NCBI RefSeq assembly: GCF_000725125.1
Contig: NZ_JFCB01000001.1
Span: 372,001-436,000 of the forward strand
Origin: Streptomyces toyocaensis
GTDB lineage: Bacteria; Actinomycetota; Actinomycetes; Streptomycetales; Streptomycetaceae
Direction of reading: 5' to 3'
DNA length: 64,000 bases
The notes under the pieces were generated by a model, which worked only from the letters and a program-made list of their open reading frames with translations, searched no databases and was not told the origin of the DNA. Below, one piece after another: positions 31,840 through 40,683 of this stretch (position 1 is its first letter; each line of letters starts with the position of its first letter). The position numbers were made by a program, and so were the translations under genes.

Positions 31840-32550
31840 ATGGAGCTCGACGGCGCGCACATCCTGGTGGCCGGTGCCACCGGAGTCCTCGGCGGTGCCC
31901 TCACCGCCGAACTGGCCGCACGCGGGGCTCGGCCGGCGCTCGCGGGACGCGATCCGACGCGTCTCGCCCGAGCCGCTGATGCCTGTCCGGGTGCCCCGGC
32001 CGTCGTGTTCGACGCGTACGACCCCGCGTCCTGCGCCCGCGCCGTCCACGAGGCGAACACGCTGCTGGGCGGGCTGGACGCCGTGGTGACGGCGTTCGGC
32101 TCGGTGGGCTTCGGGCGGGCGGCGGAGACCGGGGACGAAGTGGCGGAGCACTTGGCGGCCGTCAACTTCCTCGCGCCCGCCGCGTTCTTCCGTGCCGCGC
32201 TCTCCGTCATGGGGCCCGGTTCCGTGATCGCCGCGTTCACCGGCGTGGTCGCGCAGCGCCCGCAGGCGGGGATGGCCGACTACAGCGCCTCCAAGGCGGC
32301 GCTGAGCGCCTGGCTCGCCGCGGTGCGCCGCGAGGTACGGACCGGGGGCGTCCGGGTGCTGGAGGTCAGCCCCGGACACCTGGACACCGGCTTCGCCGGC
32401 CGTTCCGTCGCGGGCGCGGCCCCGCCGATGGCGCCGGGAGGCGACCCGGGCCGAGTCGTGCGGGCCGTCGCCGACGCGCTGGAAGCGGACGCCGAACTGC
32501 TGCGCACCGCCCCGGACGGGACGCCCGTCGTGGAACGGCGCGCCAGGTGA
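31840..32550 (+). CDS. Short-chain dehydrogenase/reductase
   Basis: The 236-residue SDR has the cofactor motif HILVAGATGVLGGALTAELA, the NAG-like position replaced by VTAFGSVGFG, and the catalytic Tyr and Lys in MADYSASKAALSAWLAA. The start ATG 31840 is set by GGAAGGAG at the right distance. It is 87 bp downstream of the flavoprotein and convergent with the photolyase gene. NADP use is likely from the GRDPTRL stretch. It could act on the flavoprotein's product; no substrate is evident. Confidence 0.86.
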   Translation: MELDGAHILVAGATGVLGGALTAELAARGARPALAGRDPTRLARAADACPGAPAVVFDAYDPASCARAVHEANTLLGGLDAVVTAFGSVGFGRAAETGDEVAEHLAAVNFLAPAAFFRAALSVMGPGSVIAAFTGVVAQRPQAGMADYSASKAALSAWLAAVRREVRTGGVRVLEVSPGHLDTGFAGRSVAGAAPPMAPGGDPGRVVRAVADALEADAELLRTAPDGTPVVERRAR

Positions 32551-32560
32551 GCCGGCCCCG

Positions 32561-34057
32561 TCACGGCGGTGCGTCGCCCCGGGCGCGCTCCTGGCGGCGC
32601 AGCTCGCCGAGGTCGCCGAGCCGCTCCAGCTGCCGTACCGGACGGGCGGTGCGGTGGTTGTGGCCGAGCCGTTCGCGGTGCCGGTCGAGGAAGCTCCAGT
32701 AGCCGGCGGTGTAGGGGCAGGCGTGCTCCCCGGTCCGGTCGCCCGGCCGGTAGCGGCACGGCCCGCACAGGTCACTCATGCGGTGCAGGTAGGCGCCGCC
32801 CGACGTGTAGGGCTTCGTGGTCATCAGGCCGCCGTCGGCGTACTGGGACATGCCGACGACGTTGGGCACCATGACCCAGTCGTACCCGTCCACGAAGCAG
32901 CGGTGGAACCAGTCCGTGACCGCGGCGGGGTCCCAGCCCCGCTGGAGCGCGTGACTGCCGAGGATCATCAGCCGCGGGATGTGATGGGTCCAGCCCGTGT
33001 CCCGCACCTGGGCCAGCACCGTGCGCAGGCAGCGGGCCCGCACCGCGTCCGCGTCCAGCTCGTTCCACCAGTCGGGCAGCGGGGCGGTGTGGCCCAGGAC
33101 GTTGGAGCGCCGGTAGTCCTCGCCGAAGTACCAGTAGAGCTGCCAGACGTACTCGCGCCAGCCGGCGATCTGCCGGACGAACCCCTCCACGCTGTTGAGG
33201 GGGGCCCGGCCGGCGCGCCACTCCGCCTCCGCGCCCTCGACGCACTCGGCCGGGTCGAGCAGGCCGAGGTTGAGGGAGGACGACAGCAGGCTGTGACTCA
33301 TCACCGGGTCGGCGGCGAGCACGGCGTCCTCGTAGGGGCCGAAGGTGGTGAGGCGGTGGGTGAGGAAACGCTTCAGCGCCGCGCGTGCCCCGGCGCGGTC
33401 CGCCGGGAACGCGCGCGGTGCGTCCCGCCCCACGAACGACACGTCGCCGTCCTTCGCCCAGCGGTCCAGGTCGTGACGGACCTCCTCGTCGATCTCGTCC
33501 TCGCGCGGCCGGTACGGCGCGGGAACCGGGAGGGTGGAGGCGTCGCGCGGCGGGGGCCGGCGGTTGTCGTGGTCGAGGTTCCACCGGTCACCGGCCGGGG
33601 CGTCGCCGTCCATCAGCAGGTCGTGGCCGCGCCGCACCCACCGGTAGAAGTCCTCCTGCCGCAGCCGCCCGCCGCCCCGCCCGTCGGCCCAGGCCGCGAA
33701 GTCGTCCATCGGCACCAGGAAGCCCCGGGCGGGCCCCACGGTGACCTGGGGCAGCGAGCGCACCAGCCGCAGGGCGGCGTACGAGGTCGGGTGGTGGACG
33801 GTGACCGGGCGGTCGCCCGCGGCTCGTGCGAGCCCCTCCCGGTAGGTGCCGGCCCGCACGTAGGTCACCCGGTCGCCCAGCTCGGCCGCCCGGTGACGCA
33901 TGGCGGAGAGCACCAGATGAGCCTTGGCCCGGTGGAAGCGCCGGCGGCGGAACACCGAACGGGCCTCGATCATGAGCAGCGGTGTGTCACGGCCCGGCCC
34001 GCCCTCGCCGGGGGTGAGGAAGTGCGGACCGAGCTGATCCCCGAAGAGCCAGTGCAC
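32561..34057 (-). CDS. Iron-sulfur bacterial cryptochrome/photolyase (FeS-BCP, PhrB/CryB type)
   Basis: The 498-residue protein begins HWLFGDQLGPHFL, the characteristic start of the FeS-BCP branch. C-terminal residues LCGPCRYRPGDRTGEHACPY contain the cysteines that, with one more upstream, hold a [4Fe-4S] cluster, and the FAD-binding core includes WREYVWQLYWYFGEDYRRSN and PNVVGMSQYADGGLM. Characterised members repair (6-4) photoproducts in blue light or act as photoreceptors; this sequence has the repair-type architecture. It starts 13 bp after the class I photolyase stop and forms part of the photodamage set. It is convergent with the SDR gene 10 bp away. Confidence 0.9.
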   Translation of the reverse strand: MHWLFGDQLGPHFLTPGEGGPGRDTPLLMIEARSVFRRRRFHRAKAHLVLSAMRHRAAELGDRVTYVRAGTYREGLARAAGDRPVTVHHPTSYAALRLVRSLPQVTVGPARGFLVPMDDFAAWADGRGGGRLRQEDFYRWVRRGHDLLMDGDAPAGDRWNLDHDNRRPPPRDASTLPVPAPYRPREDEIDEEVRHDLDRWAKDGDVSFVGRDAPRAFPADRAGARAALKRFLTHRLTTFGPYEDAVLAADPVMSHSLLSSSLNLGLLDPAECVEGAEAEWRAGRAPLNSVEGFVRQIAGWREYVWQLYWYFGEDYRRSNVLGHTAPLPDWWNELDADAVRARCLRTVLAQVRDTGWTHHIPRLMILGSHALQRGWDPAAVTDWFHRCFVDGYDWVMVPNVVGMSQYADGGLMTTKPYTSGGAYLHRMSDLCGPCRYRPGDRTGEHACPYTAGYWSFLDRHRERLGHNHRTARPVRQLERLGDLGELRRQERARGDAPP

Positions 34058-34070
34058 GGCGCGTCCCCTT

Positions 34071-35444
34071 TCAGTCGCGGCCGCGGGCGTGCCGGAAGCG
34101 TGCCAGCCCGTCGGACAGGTCGATCACCGGTGCGGGGTAGCCGAGGCGGGCCCGCCGGTCCTCCGGCAGCCGCCAGGGCTCGTGCACGAAACGGTCCTCC
34201 ACGTCGCGCAGTTCGGGCACCCACCGCCGTACGTAGGTCCCCCGCGGGTCGAAGCGCCGGCCCTGGACGACCGGGTTGAGGACGCGGTGCGGGCGGGTGT
34301 CCGTGCCGGTGCCGGCGACCCACTGCCAGTTGAGCTGGTTGTTGACGATGTCGCCGTCGACCAGGAGGGCGAGGAAGTGCCGGGCACCGATCCGCCAGTC
34401 CACGTAGAGCGTCTTGGTCAGGAAGCTCGCCGTCAGCAGACGCGCCCGGTTGTGCATCCAGCCCTCGTGGCGGAGCTGGCGCATCGCCGCGTCGACGACC
34501 GGATAACCGGTACGGCCCTCCCGCCAGGCCGCGACGTCCTCGGCGGCCTCCTGCCCGGTCCGCCACCGGTCGTGCCGGGTGCGGTAATCCCGTGCGGACG
34601 CCTCGGGACGCGCGGCCAGCACCTGGTGGTGGAAGTCCCGCCAGCACAGCTGCCGCACGAATGCCTCGGCGCCCGGACCGCCCTGCGCGCGCGCCCGCTG
34701 CACGAGTTCCGACGCGGACAGGGCGCCGAAGTGCAGGAACGGCGACAGCCGTGACGTCGCGTCGCCGGCCAGGTCGTCCTGCCGGTCCTCGTACGCGGGC
34801 ATCCCCGACCGTGCCCACCGGGCGAACCGCTCCCGGCCGGCCTTCTCGCCCCCGGCGGGCAGGCCCGGCGAGAGCAGGGAGGGGGCCGGGCGGGGCGGGA
34901 GCGGCTCACCGCGCACCCCGTCCGGCACGGGCACGGCGCGGGGCGCCGGGCACACCTCCCGCAGCCGCTCGGCGGACCAGCGGCGGAAGTAGGGGGTGAA
35001 CACCGCGTAGTGGTCGGAGCCGGACGGCGCCACCCGTCCGGGAGCGACGGCGGTGACCACGGTGTCGTGCACGTGGAGCACCACACCCTGGGCGCCGAGG
35101 CTCTCGCGCAGCCGTTCCTCCCTCCGGTGGCCGAACCCCGTCACCGCCGCGGCCATGTGGACCTCCGTGGCGCCGGACTCGGCCGCGACCGCGCCGACCT
35201 CCCGCGCGACCGGGCCGCCGCGCAGGACCAGCCGGCCGCCGCGGCGGCGCAGCGAGGCGTCCAGGTCCGCCAGGCAGTCGGCGAGGAAGGCGCCGCGGTT
35301 GGGGGCGTCGAACCCCGCCGCGTGCACGGCGGGATCGCGGACGAACAGCGGCACCACCTCCTCGGCGGCCGCGAGTGCGGCGCGCAGCGGCGGATGGTCG
35401 TGCAGGCGCAGATCCGAGGTGAACAGGACGACCGCGCGGGTCAT
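34071..35444 (-). CDS. phr: Class I DNA photolyase (cyclobutane pyrimidine dimer repair)
   Basis: A 457-residue photolyase/cryptochrome family member. The N-terminal antenna domain starts MTRAVVLFTSDLRLHDHPPL. The FAD domain contains GDATSRLSPFLHFGALSASE, FVRQLCWRDFHHQVLA and the flavin-contact region VDAAMRQLRHEGWMHNRARL, then VDGDIVNNQLNWQWVAGTGT and HRVLNPVVQ. It uses FADH- and light to split cyclobutane dimers. The GTG/ATG context at 35444 gives a normal N-terminus. It sits between the FeS-BCP gene and an SDR-DUF2867 gene in the same direction, a grouping seen in light-induced regulons of other bacteria. Confidence 0.93.
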   Translation of the reverse strand: MTRAVVLFTSDLRLHDHPPLRAALAAAEEVVPLFVRDPAVHAAGFDAPNRGAFLADCLADLDASLRRRGGRLVLRGGPVAREVGAVAAESGATEVHMAAAVTGFGHRREERLRESLGAQGVVLHVHDTVVTAVAPGRVAPSGSDHYAVFTPYFRRWSAERLREVCPAPRAVPVPDGVRGEPLPPRPAPSLLSPGLPAGGEKAGRERFARWARSGMPAYEDRQDDLAGDATSRLSPFLHFGALSASELVQRARAQGGPGAEAFVRQLCWRDFHHQVLAARPEASARDYRTRHDRWRTGQEAAEDVAAWREGRTGYPVVDAAMRQLRHEGWMHNRARLLTASFLTKTLYVDWRIGARHFLALLVDGDIVNNQLNWQWVAGTGTDTRPHRVLNPVVQGRRFDPRGTYVRRWVPELRDVEDRFVHEPWRLPEDRRARLGYPAPVIDLSDGLARFRHARGRD

Positions 35445-35486
35445 GTCGTCGCTCCTGGTGGGGTGAGGCGGTGCCGCGGCGGCCGG

Positions 35487-37064
35487 TCAGGGACGGAACC
35501 GGTGCGCGGGCCGGGCGTGCCGGCCCCGGCCCGTACGCGCCGCCCGGCCGCGCGTACGGGCCTGGCCCTTGGCGGCGGCCCGCGCGATGTTGCGGGCCAT
35601 ACCACCGAAGACGACGGCGTGGAACGGCGAGACGCTCCACCAGTAGGCGTGGCCCAGCAGGCCGCGCGGGTGGAACAGGGCGCGCTGACGGTAGCGGGTC
35701 CGGCCGGCGGGGTCCGTCTCGGCGTACATCTCCAGCCAGGCGAGTCCGGGCAGCCGCATCTCGGCGCGCAGCCGGAGCAGGTGGCCCGGCTCGATCTCCT
35801 CGACGCGCCAGAAGTCCAGGGAGTCACCGACCCTCAGGTGGGCCGCGTCACGCCGGCCGCGGCGCAGGCCGACCCCGCCGACGAACCGGTCCAGCCACCC
35901 CCGGACCGCCCAGGCGAGCGGGAAGGAGTACCAGCCGTTGTCGCCGCCGATGCCCTCGACGACCTTCCACAGCGACGCGAGGGAGGCGTCGACCGGCAGG
36001 GACCGTTCGTCCCGGTAGAGGCTGCCGCCGGCCCAGTCGGGGTCGGTGGGCAGCGGGTCGCTGGGCGCCCCCGGTACGGCCGCGGACGACCAGCGGGTGT
36101 CCACCTGGGCGTCCCGGACCTTGCGCAGCGCCTGGACCAGTGCCTGGTCGAAGGGCAGCGGACAGCCCGGCGGATCGGGCACGTAGCGGGCGATGTCGTG
36201 TTCCCGGCAGACGACCTCGTGGCGCAGCGACTCGGTCAGCGGGCGGGCGATGGAGGCGGGCACCGGGGTGACCAGGCCCACCCAGTGGCTGGACAGCCGC
36301 GGGGTGAGGACCGGCACCCGGACGATGAGCCGTCGCCGCAGCCCGGCGACCTCGGCGTAACGGCGCATCATCTTCTCGTAGGTCAGGACGTCCGGCCCGC
36401 CGACGTCGAAGGCCCGGTCGACGTCGGGCGGCATGCCGGCCGAGCCGACGAGGTAGCGCAGCACGTCGCGGACCGAGATCGGCTGGGTCCGCGTCTGCAC
36501 CCAGCTGGGGGTCACCATCACGGGCAGGCGCTCGGTGAGGTAGCGCAGCATCTCGAACGACGCCGATCCCGAGCCGATGACGACCGCCGCCCGCAGCACC
36601 GTGGCGGGCACCGGGGAGTCGAGGAAGATGCGCCCCACCTCCGCCCGGGAGCGCAGGTGCGGGGAGAGGGAGTGCTCGGGCACCCCCTCCGGGGTGAGCC
36701 CGCCCAGGTAGACGATCCTCCGGACGCCGGCGGCGTGCGCCTGCTCGGCGAAGTTCAGGGCGGCGCGACGGTCGGTCTCCTCGAAACCGGGGCCGGTGGT
36801 GAGGGCGTGCACCAGGTAGTAGGCCACGTCCACTCCGCGCATGGCCGCCGCGAGGGAGTCCGCGTCCGTGACGTCACCGCGGACGGTCTCCACGTCCGGG
36901 GCCCAGGGGTGGTCGCGGAGCTTGCCGGGGGATCGGGCCAGGCAGCGGACCCGGTGCCCGGCCCGCAGCAGTTCCGGCACCAGACGTCCGCCGACGTACC
37001 CGGACGCCCCGGTGACCAGGCAGTGCAGCCGCTCACCGCTTCGCTGTCCGTCCTCGACCGCCAC
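35487..37064 (-). CDS. SDR-type NAD-binding protein with C-terminal DUF2867 domain
   Basis: With the GTG at 37064 the product has 525 residues. An atypical/extended SDR domain occupies about 12-320, with HCLVTGASGYVGGRLVPELL and TVLRAAVVIGSGSASFEMLR. The C-terminal DUF2867 domain (about 340-510) contains WKVVEGIGGDNGWYSFPLAW and the SVSPFHAVVFGGMARNIARA end. Start choice: GGGAGGA lies 6 nt upstream of this GTG; the upstream in-frame ATG at 37079 and GTG at 37088 have no such site. Proteins of this architecture are often neighbours of photolyases. The reaction is unknown; lipid or small-molecule modification is one idea. It lies 42 bp before the photolyase start. Confidence 0.87.
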   Translation of the reverse strand: MAVEDGQRSGERLHCLVTGASGYVGGRLVPELLRAGHRVRCLARSPGKLRDHPWAPDVETVRGDVTDADSLAAAMRGVDVAYYLVHALTTGPGFEETDRRAALNFAEQAHAAGVRRIVYLGGLTPEGVPEHSLSPHLRSRAEVGRIFLDSPVPATVLRAAVVIGSGSASFEMLRYLTERLPVMVTPSWVQTRTQPISVRDVLRYLVGSAGMPPDVDRAFDVGGPDVLTYEKMMRRYAEVAGLRRRLIVRVPVLTPRLSSHWVGLVTPVPASIARPLTESLRHEVVCREHDIARYVPDPPGCPLPFDQALVQALRKVRDAQVDTRWSSAAVPGAPSDPLPTDPDWAGGSLYRDERSLPVDASLASLWKVVEGIGGDNGWYSFPLAWAVRGWLDRFVGGVGLRRGRRDAAHLRVGDSLDFWRVEEIEPGHLLRLRAEMRLPGLAWLEMYAETDPAGRTRYRQRALFHPRGLLGHAYWWSVSPFHAVVFGGMARNIARAAAKGQARTRGRAARTGRGRHARPAHRFRP

Positions 37065-37124
37065 GACTGTTCCTCCCATGTCCTTCACGGCTTCTGTTCC
37101 GTCACGACGTCCTCCTGCGTCCGA

Positions 37125-38060
37125 TCATGAGCGCAACAGGGCGATCGTGCCCGTCGCGCCGACGCGGCCGGCCACCATGACGAGGAAGCGGAAGCCGCCC
37201 GGTTCCGCCGCCACCTCCAGCCGGGCGCCGCGGGCCGGTACCGGTGCCCGCAGGTCGATGCCGAGCCCGGCCACGGCGCCCGCCGTCCTCCCGCAGTTCA
37301 GCAGGGCCGCCTGCCGCCCGGCCTCCAGGAGCGCCAGGGCGGGCATGCGGGACGGGCGCCCGGGGAGGAGAACGGGGTGTGCCGGGTCCCGCGGGGCGAC
37401 CACCAGACGCCCCTGCGGCGCCCGTGCCAGGAGGACGTCGTGTTCCGCGGCGGCACCGACCGCCGCCGCGGCGGGGTGCAGCAGGGTGGGCGGGACCGTC
37501 GCGTGCCCGCCGTCCGGGGCGGACTGCGCCGCACGGGCGAACCGCATCGTGCACGACCCGATGGGAGTACCGGCGTGCAGGTACTCGGCCGTGACGCGGT
37601 AGGCGACGAGCGCGCCGTCCTCCCGCCGTACGAGATCGCTCACGCCGATCCGGACGGCCACCTCGGTCGCGCTGCCGCTCTCCACCGGCTGCGTCCGCGG
37701 AGGCGTCCCCATGCTGACCGAGACGGGCTCGAACGTCGCAGTCCCCACCCCGGGCAGATGTGTGTGCTCCAGGGCCGTGGCGAGCTGACGGGTCGACTCC
37801 GCCATGATCAGCGGATGGTGTCTCACGGTGGCCGTCCGCTCGTTGAGCGGGTGCAGCCGGGGCCACTGGCACCGGGCAGCGAAGAAGTGGCTGCCCTGCC
37901 GGCGCAGCGACACGACGAGCAGCGACGCCATGGTCTCCAGCCCGATCGTGTGCCACAGCAGCGGGTCGCCGTGCCCGGTCTCCCGGGCATCCGGTCCGTC
38001 ACGGTCGCTCCGTGACCACGCGCCGGGCGCGGGAGCCGTATCGATCGCCGTAGTGTGCAT
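37125..38060 (-). CDS. AfsA-family protein (A-factor / gamma-butyrolactone synthase hot-dog fold)
   Basis: The 311-residue protein contains both repeats of the AfsA domain. The first has LVVSLRRQGSHFFAARCQWP, then RHHPLIMAESTRQLATALEH. The second has HPVLLPGRPSRMPALALLEA followed by GRQAALL, the same H-P...E-xx-R-Q signature. AfsA homologues condense a beta-ketoacyl chain with dihydroxyacetone phosphate to start gamma-butyrolactone hormones. The ATG at 38060 follows AGGAG at about 7 nt. No ArpA-type receptor gene lies next to it, and it is surrounded by SDR and photolyase genes. It may make a diffusible signal or a related butenolide. Length is normal, and catalysis is unproven. Confidence 0.8.
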   Translation of the reverse strand: MHTTAIDTAPAPGAWSRSDRDGPDARETGHGDPLLWHTIGLETMASLLVVSLRRQGSHFFAARCQWPRLHPLNERTATVRHHPLIMAESTRQLATALEHTHLPGVGTATFEPVSVSMGTPPRTQPVESGSATEVAVRIGVSDLVRREDGALVAYRVTAEYLHAGTPIGSCTMRFARAAQSAPDGGHATVPPTLLHPAAAAVGAAAEHDVLLARAPQGRLVVAPRDPAHPVLLPGRPSRMPALALLEAGRQAALLNCGRTAGAVAGLGIDLRAPVPARGARLEVAAEPGGFRFLVMVAGRVGATGTIALLRS

Positions 38061-38182
38061 GAGCGTCTCCTGCCGAAGGCGTCGGACGGTGCGACCGCCC
38101 CACACAGCCACTTCACCGGCCACCGGCCCGACGGATGCACCCGTCACGCGAACGCCCTCACCCCATGTGGTCGGACCCGTCC

Positions 38183-39073
38183 CTAACCGCGAGAGGGCCG
38201 GGTGGCGTCCCGGTCCGCCCGGCCGCCGGCGCCCAGGAGCCCCGTGGCCTCGAACGGCTCGACGGCGGCCAGCCGCGGCAGTTCGCGTCGCGACAGCAGG
38301 GTCACCAGCGGGGGCAGGGCGGCACGCACGAGCTGGGCCGACCGCAGCCAGCCGGGCACGTAGACCGACGGGCGGCGCCGCTCGATCGCGGTGACCAGGC
38401 GGCCCGCGACGTACTCGACGGGGTACACCTTGCGCGCCGGCGGCGGCATGTGGCCGCGCAGCTCACGGAGCACCGCGAACTCGTCCGCGTCGCGGACCAT
38501 GTCGGTGTCCGTCCAGTTGATGTAGGCGATGCCCACGCCCACGCGCCGGTGGGCCATCTCGGCCCGCAGTGCGTGGGCGAACGACTCGACCCCGGCCTTG
38601 GACGCGCAGTACGCGCTCATCATGGGCGCCGTACCGATGGAGGCGAGCGAGGCGACCTGGAGGAAGTAGCCGGACGTGTCCAGCAGGTCCCCGATGAACG
38701 TACGGGCCGTGGCGGCACTGCCGATGAGGTTCACCTCGACCACCCGGCGCCACACCGCGGGATCGGACTCGGCGAACGGCCCGCCCTCGGCGACGCCCGC
38801 GTTGGCCACGACGACGGAGACGGGACCGAGCCGTGCGCGGATGTCCGCCCCTGCCCTCGCCAGCCCCCTGTCGTCCGTGACATCGACCTGCCAGCAGCCA
38901 CAGGCGCCCGGCAGGGTGTCCTGGACCCGCTTCAGCGTCCGCTCCTCCCGCCCGAGCAGCGCCACCCGCGCACCACGGGCGGACAGCTCCCGCGCCATCG
39001 CCGCTCCCAGGCCGCGCGCCGCTCCGGTGACGACGGCGGTCCTTCCGTCCAACGGGCTCCCGGTGACCGGCAT
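38183..39073 (-). CDS. Short-chain dehydrogenase/reductase, classical type
   Basis: A 296-residue SDR: TAVVTGAARGLGAAMARELS (NAD(P) site), VVVANAGVAEGG, and the catalytic YCASKAGVESFAHALRAEMA. Residues RVALLGREERTLK suggest NADP preference. The C-terminal 60 residues (YVPGWLRSAQLVRAALPPLV) are longer than in minimal SDRs and include a hydrophobic stretch, possibly membrane-associated. ATG 39073 is the start. The gene is upstream of the AfsA-like gene in the same direction, with a 122-bp gap, so it could act on the same pathway. In AfsA pathways a reductase step follows the condensation, which makes this gene interesting, though not proof. Confidence 0.87.
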   Translation of the reverse strand: MPVTGSPLDGRTAVVTGAARGLGAAMARELSARGARVALLGREERTLKRVQDTLPGACGCWQVDVTDDRGLARAGADIRARLGPVSVVVANAGVAEGGPFAESDPAVWRRVVEVNLIGSAATARTFIGDLLDTSGYFLQVASLASIGTAPMMSAYCASKAGVESFAHALRAEMAHRRVGVGIAYINWTDTDMVRDADEFAVLRELRGHMPPPARKVYPVEYVAGRLVTAIERRRPSVYVPGWLRSAQLVRAALPPLVTLLSRRELPRLAAVEPFEATGLLGAGGRADRDATRPSRG

Positions 39074-39217
39074 ACGGCGGCTCCTGTTCCGTGCGGCGTT
39101 CGTCCTGCTCACCGTAAGCACGGCCGACGCCGTCGGCATGCCGGCGGCCTGCTCCCCTCCGCGTCCGAAACGGCTCGCATGCGCATCCATACGGACTTTC
39201 CGGGGCGAAACGGTGAC

Positions 39218-39784
39218 ATGAAGCTGCGAGACGAACTTCCGGTCGACCACCACCTGGCGACCGTGTACCGCTACGGAGCCGCCTTCTGCGGCCTGGTCCT
39301 GCTGACCTTCGCGTGCCTCGGCTTCGCCGACGCCCTCAGTCCCTTCGACACGTCCGGCGACACGATCGCCGGCATGACCAGCAACGTGACCCTCAGCGTC
39401 ATCTCCACCGTCGTGGGATGCGCGCTGCTCGTCGGCGCCGTCATCGGCGGCAACTTCGCGTCCAACCTCAACATGACGATCGGCGGGCTGTTCGTGCTGA
39501 GCGGCTTCGCCCACACCTTTCTGCTGGACCGCTCCGCCAACATCCTGGACTTCGGGATGACCAACGTGATCTTCAGCTTCGTCATGGGGCTGCTCATCGC
39601 GACGTTCGGCATGTACGGCCGCGTCTCCAGCCGGCTGCCCCGCGACAATCCCTACTGGCGCCGTCGGCACGCCGGGCGGACGGCCGACGGTGCGCGGGCC
39701 CTCGCGCCGCCGGACGCGGAGCCGCCCGCTCTGTCCGGGGGAGAGGGGCGCGGTCCCCGCGACGGACGCCGCGCGCTGCGGTGA
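39218..39784 (+). CDS. DUF4383-type membrane protein
   Basis: The 188-residue protein has four hydrophobic helices: FCGLVLLTFACLGFADAL, LSVISTVVGCALLVGAVIGG, MTIGGLFVLSGFAHTFLL and VIFSFVMGLLIATFGMYG. This matches the DUF4383 layout found in many actinobacteria. The last 50 residues are a charged Arg/Pro-rich tail. The ATG at 39218 opens a gene divergent from the SDR. Function unknown. Confidence 0.8.
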   Translation: MKLRDELPVDHHLATVYRYGAAFCGLVLLTFACLGFADALSPFDTSGDTIAGMTSNVTLSVISTVVGCALLVGAVIGGNFASNLNMTIGGLFVLSGFAHTFLLDRSANILDFGMTNVIFSFVMGLLIATFGMYGRVSSRLPRDNPYWRRRHAGRTADGARALAPPDAEPPALSGGEGRGPRDGRRALR

Positions 39785-39849
39785 GCACGGGGTGCCCCGC
39801 CCCACCCCTCCTGGGACGGGCCCCCGGCCGACGCGTAACGTGAGGCACC

Positions 39850-40683
39850 ATGAAGATCCTCATCAGCGCCGACATGGAGGGCGCCACCGGTGTCACCTGG
39901 CCGGCCGACGTGCTGCCGGGGACTCCCCAGTGGGAGCGGTGCCGGTCGCTGTTCACCTCGGACGTCAACGCGGCCGTGCAGGGCTTCTTCGACGGCGGCG
40001 CCGACGAGGTGCTGATCAACGAGGCCCACTGGACCATGCGCAACCTGCTGCTGGAGCGGCTGGACGAGCGGGCCCAGATGCTCACCGGCCGGCACAAGTC
40101 GCTCTCCATGGTCGAGGGCGTGCAGCACGGTGACGTCGACGGCATCGCGTTCGTCGGCTACCACGCCGGCGCCGGCATGGAGGGCGTCCTCGCGCACACC
40201 TTCCTCGCCAACTCCATCACCGGGGTGTGGGTCGACGACGTACGGGCGAGCGAGGGACTGCTCAACGCGCACGTGGCCGCCGAGTACGGGGTGCCGGTGG
40301 TCCTGGTCACGGGTGACGACGTGGCCTGCGAGGACGCCCTCGGTTACGCGCCGGAGGCGCTGAAGGTCGCCGTCAAGGACCACGTGTCCCGGTACGCGGC
40401 CGTGTGCCGCACCCCGGCCCGGACGGCCGCCGACATCCGCGCGGCGGCCGAGCAGGCGGCGGCGCTGGCCGGACGGCGCGAGCCGGCCGACGGCGGGCCC
40501 TTCACCGTCGCGGTGGAGTTCGACGCCGAGCACCTGGCGATGGCCGTCACCGTCGTGCCGGGTGTGACCCGGACCGGCGAGCGGAAGGTCGCCTACACCA
40601 GCGGAACCATGTACGACGGCATCCGCACGTTCAAGGCGGTCACCACGATCGCCTCGGCTGCGGTGGAGGAGCAGTATGGCTGA
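39850..40683 (+). CDS. M55 D-aminopeptidase (DppA family)
   Basis: A 277-residue zinc peptidase. SADMEGATGVTWP contains Asp8 and Glu10, NEAHWTMRN holds His60, and GYHAGAGMEGVLAHTF carries the next histidines of the metal site, as in B. subtilis DppA. The family removes N-terminal D-amino acids from peptides, often from wall-derived D-Ala peptides. It overlaps the M20 peptidase gene by 8 bp, so the two are co-translated, and later genes in the run include an LD-carboxypeptidase. A role in recycling or digesting peptidoglycan peptides fits the context. The ATG at 39850 is preceded by an acceptable GTGAGG site. Confidence 0.9.
   Translation: MKILISADMEGATGVTWPADVLPGTPQWERCRSLFTSDVNAAVQGFFDGGADEVLINEAHWTMRNLLLERLDERAQMLTGRHKSLSMVEGVQHGDVDGIAFVGYHAGAGMEGVLAHTFLANSITGVWVDDVRASEGLLNAHVAAEYGVPVVLVTGDDVACEDALGYAPEALKVAVKDHVSRYAAVCRTPARTAADIRAAAEQAAALAGRREPADGGPFTVAVEFDAEHLAMAVTVVPGVTRTGERKVAYTSGTMYDGIRTFKAVTTIASAAVEEQYG

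Noticed and set aside
35010..37130. 706-codon open frame antisense to the photolyase and SDR-DUF2867 genes
   Set aside because: It spans two well-supported genes on the other strand and has shadow-type composition.
37125..39073. A complete A-factor-type locus
   Set aside because: An AfsA-like gene and an SDR are adjacent, but no ArpA-type receptor is present, so only an orphan synthase homologue can be claimed.
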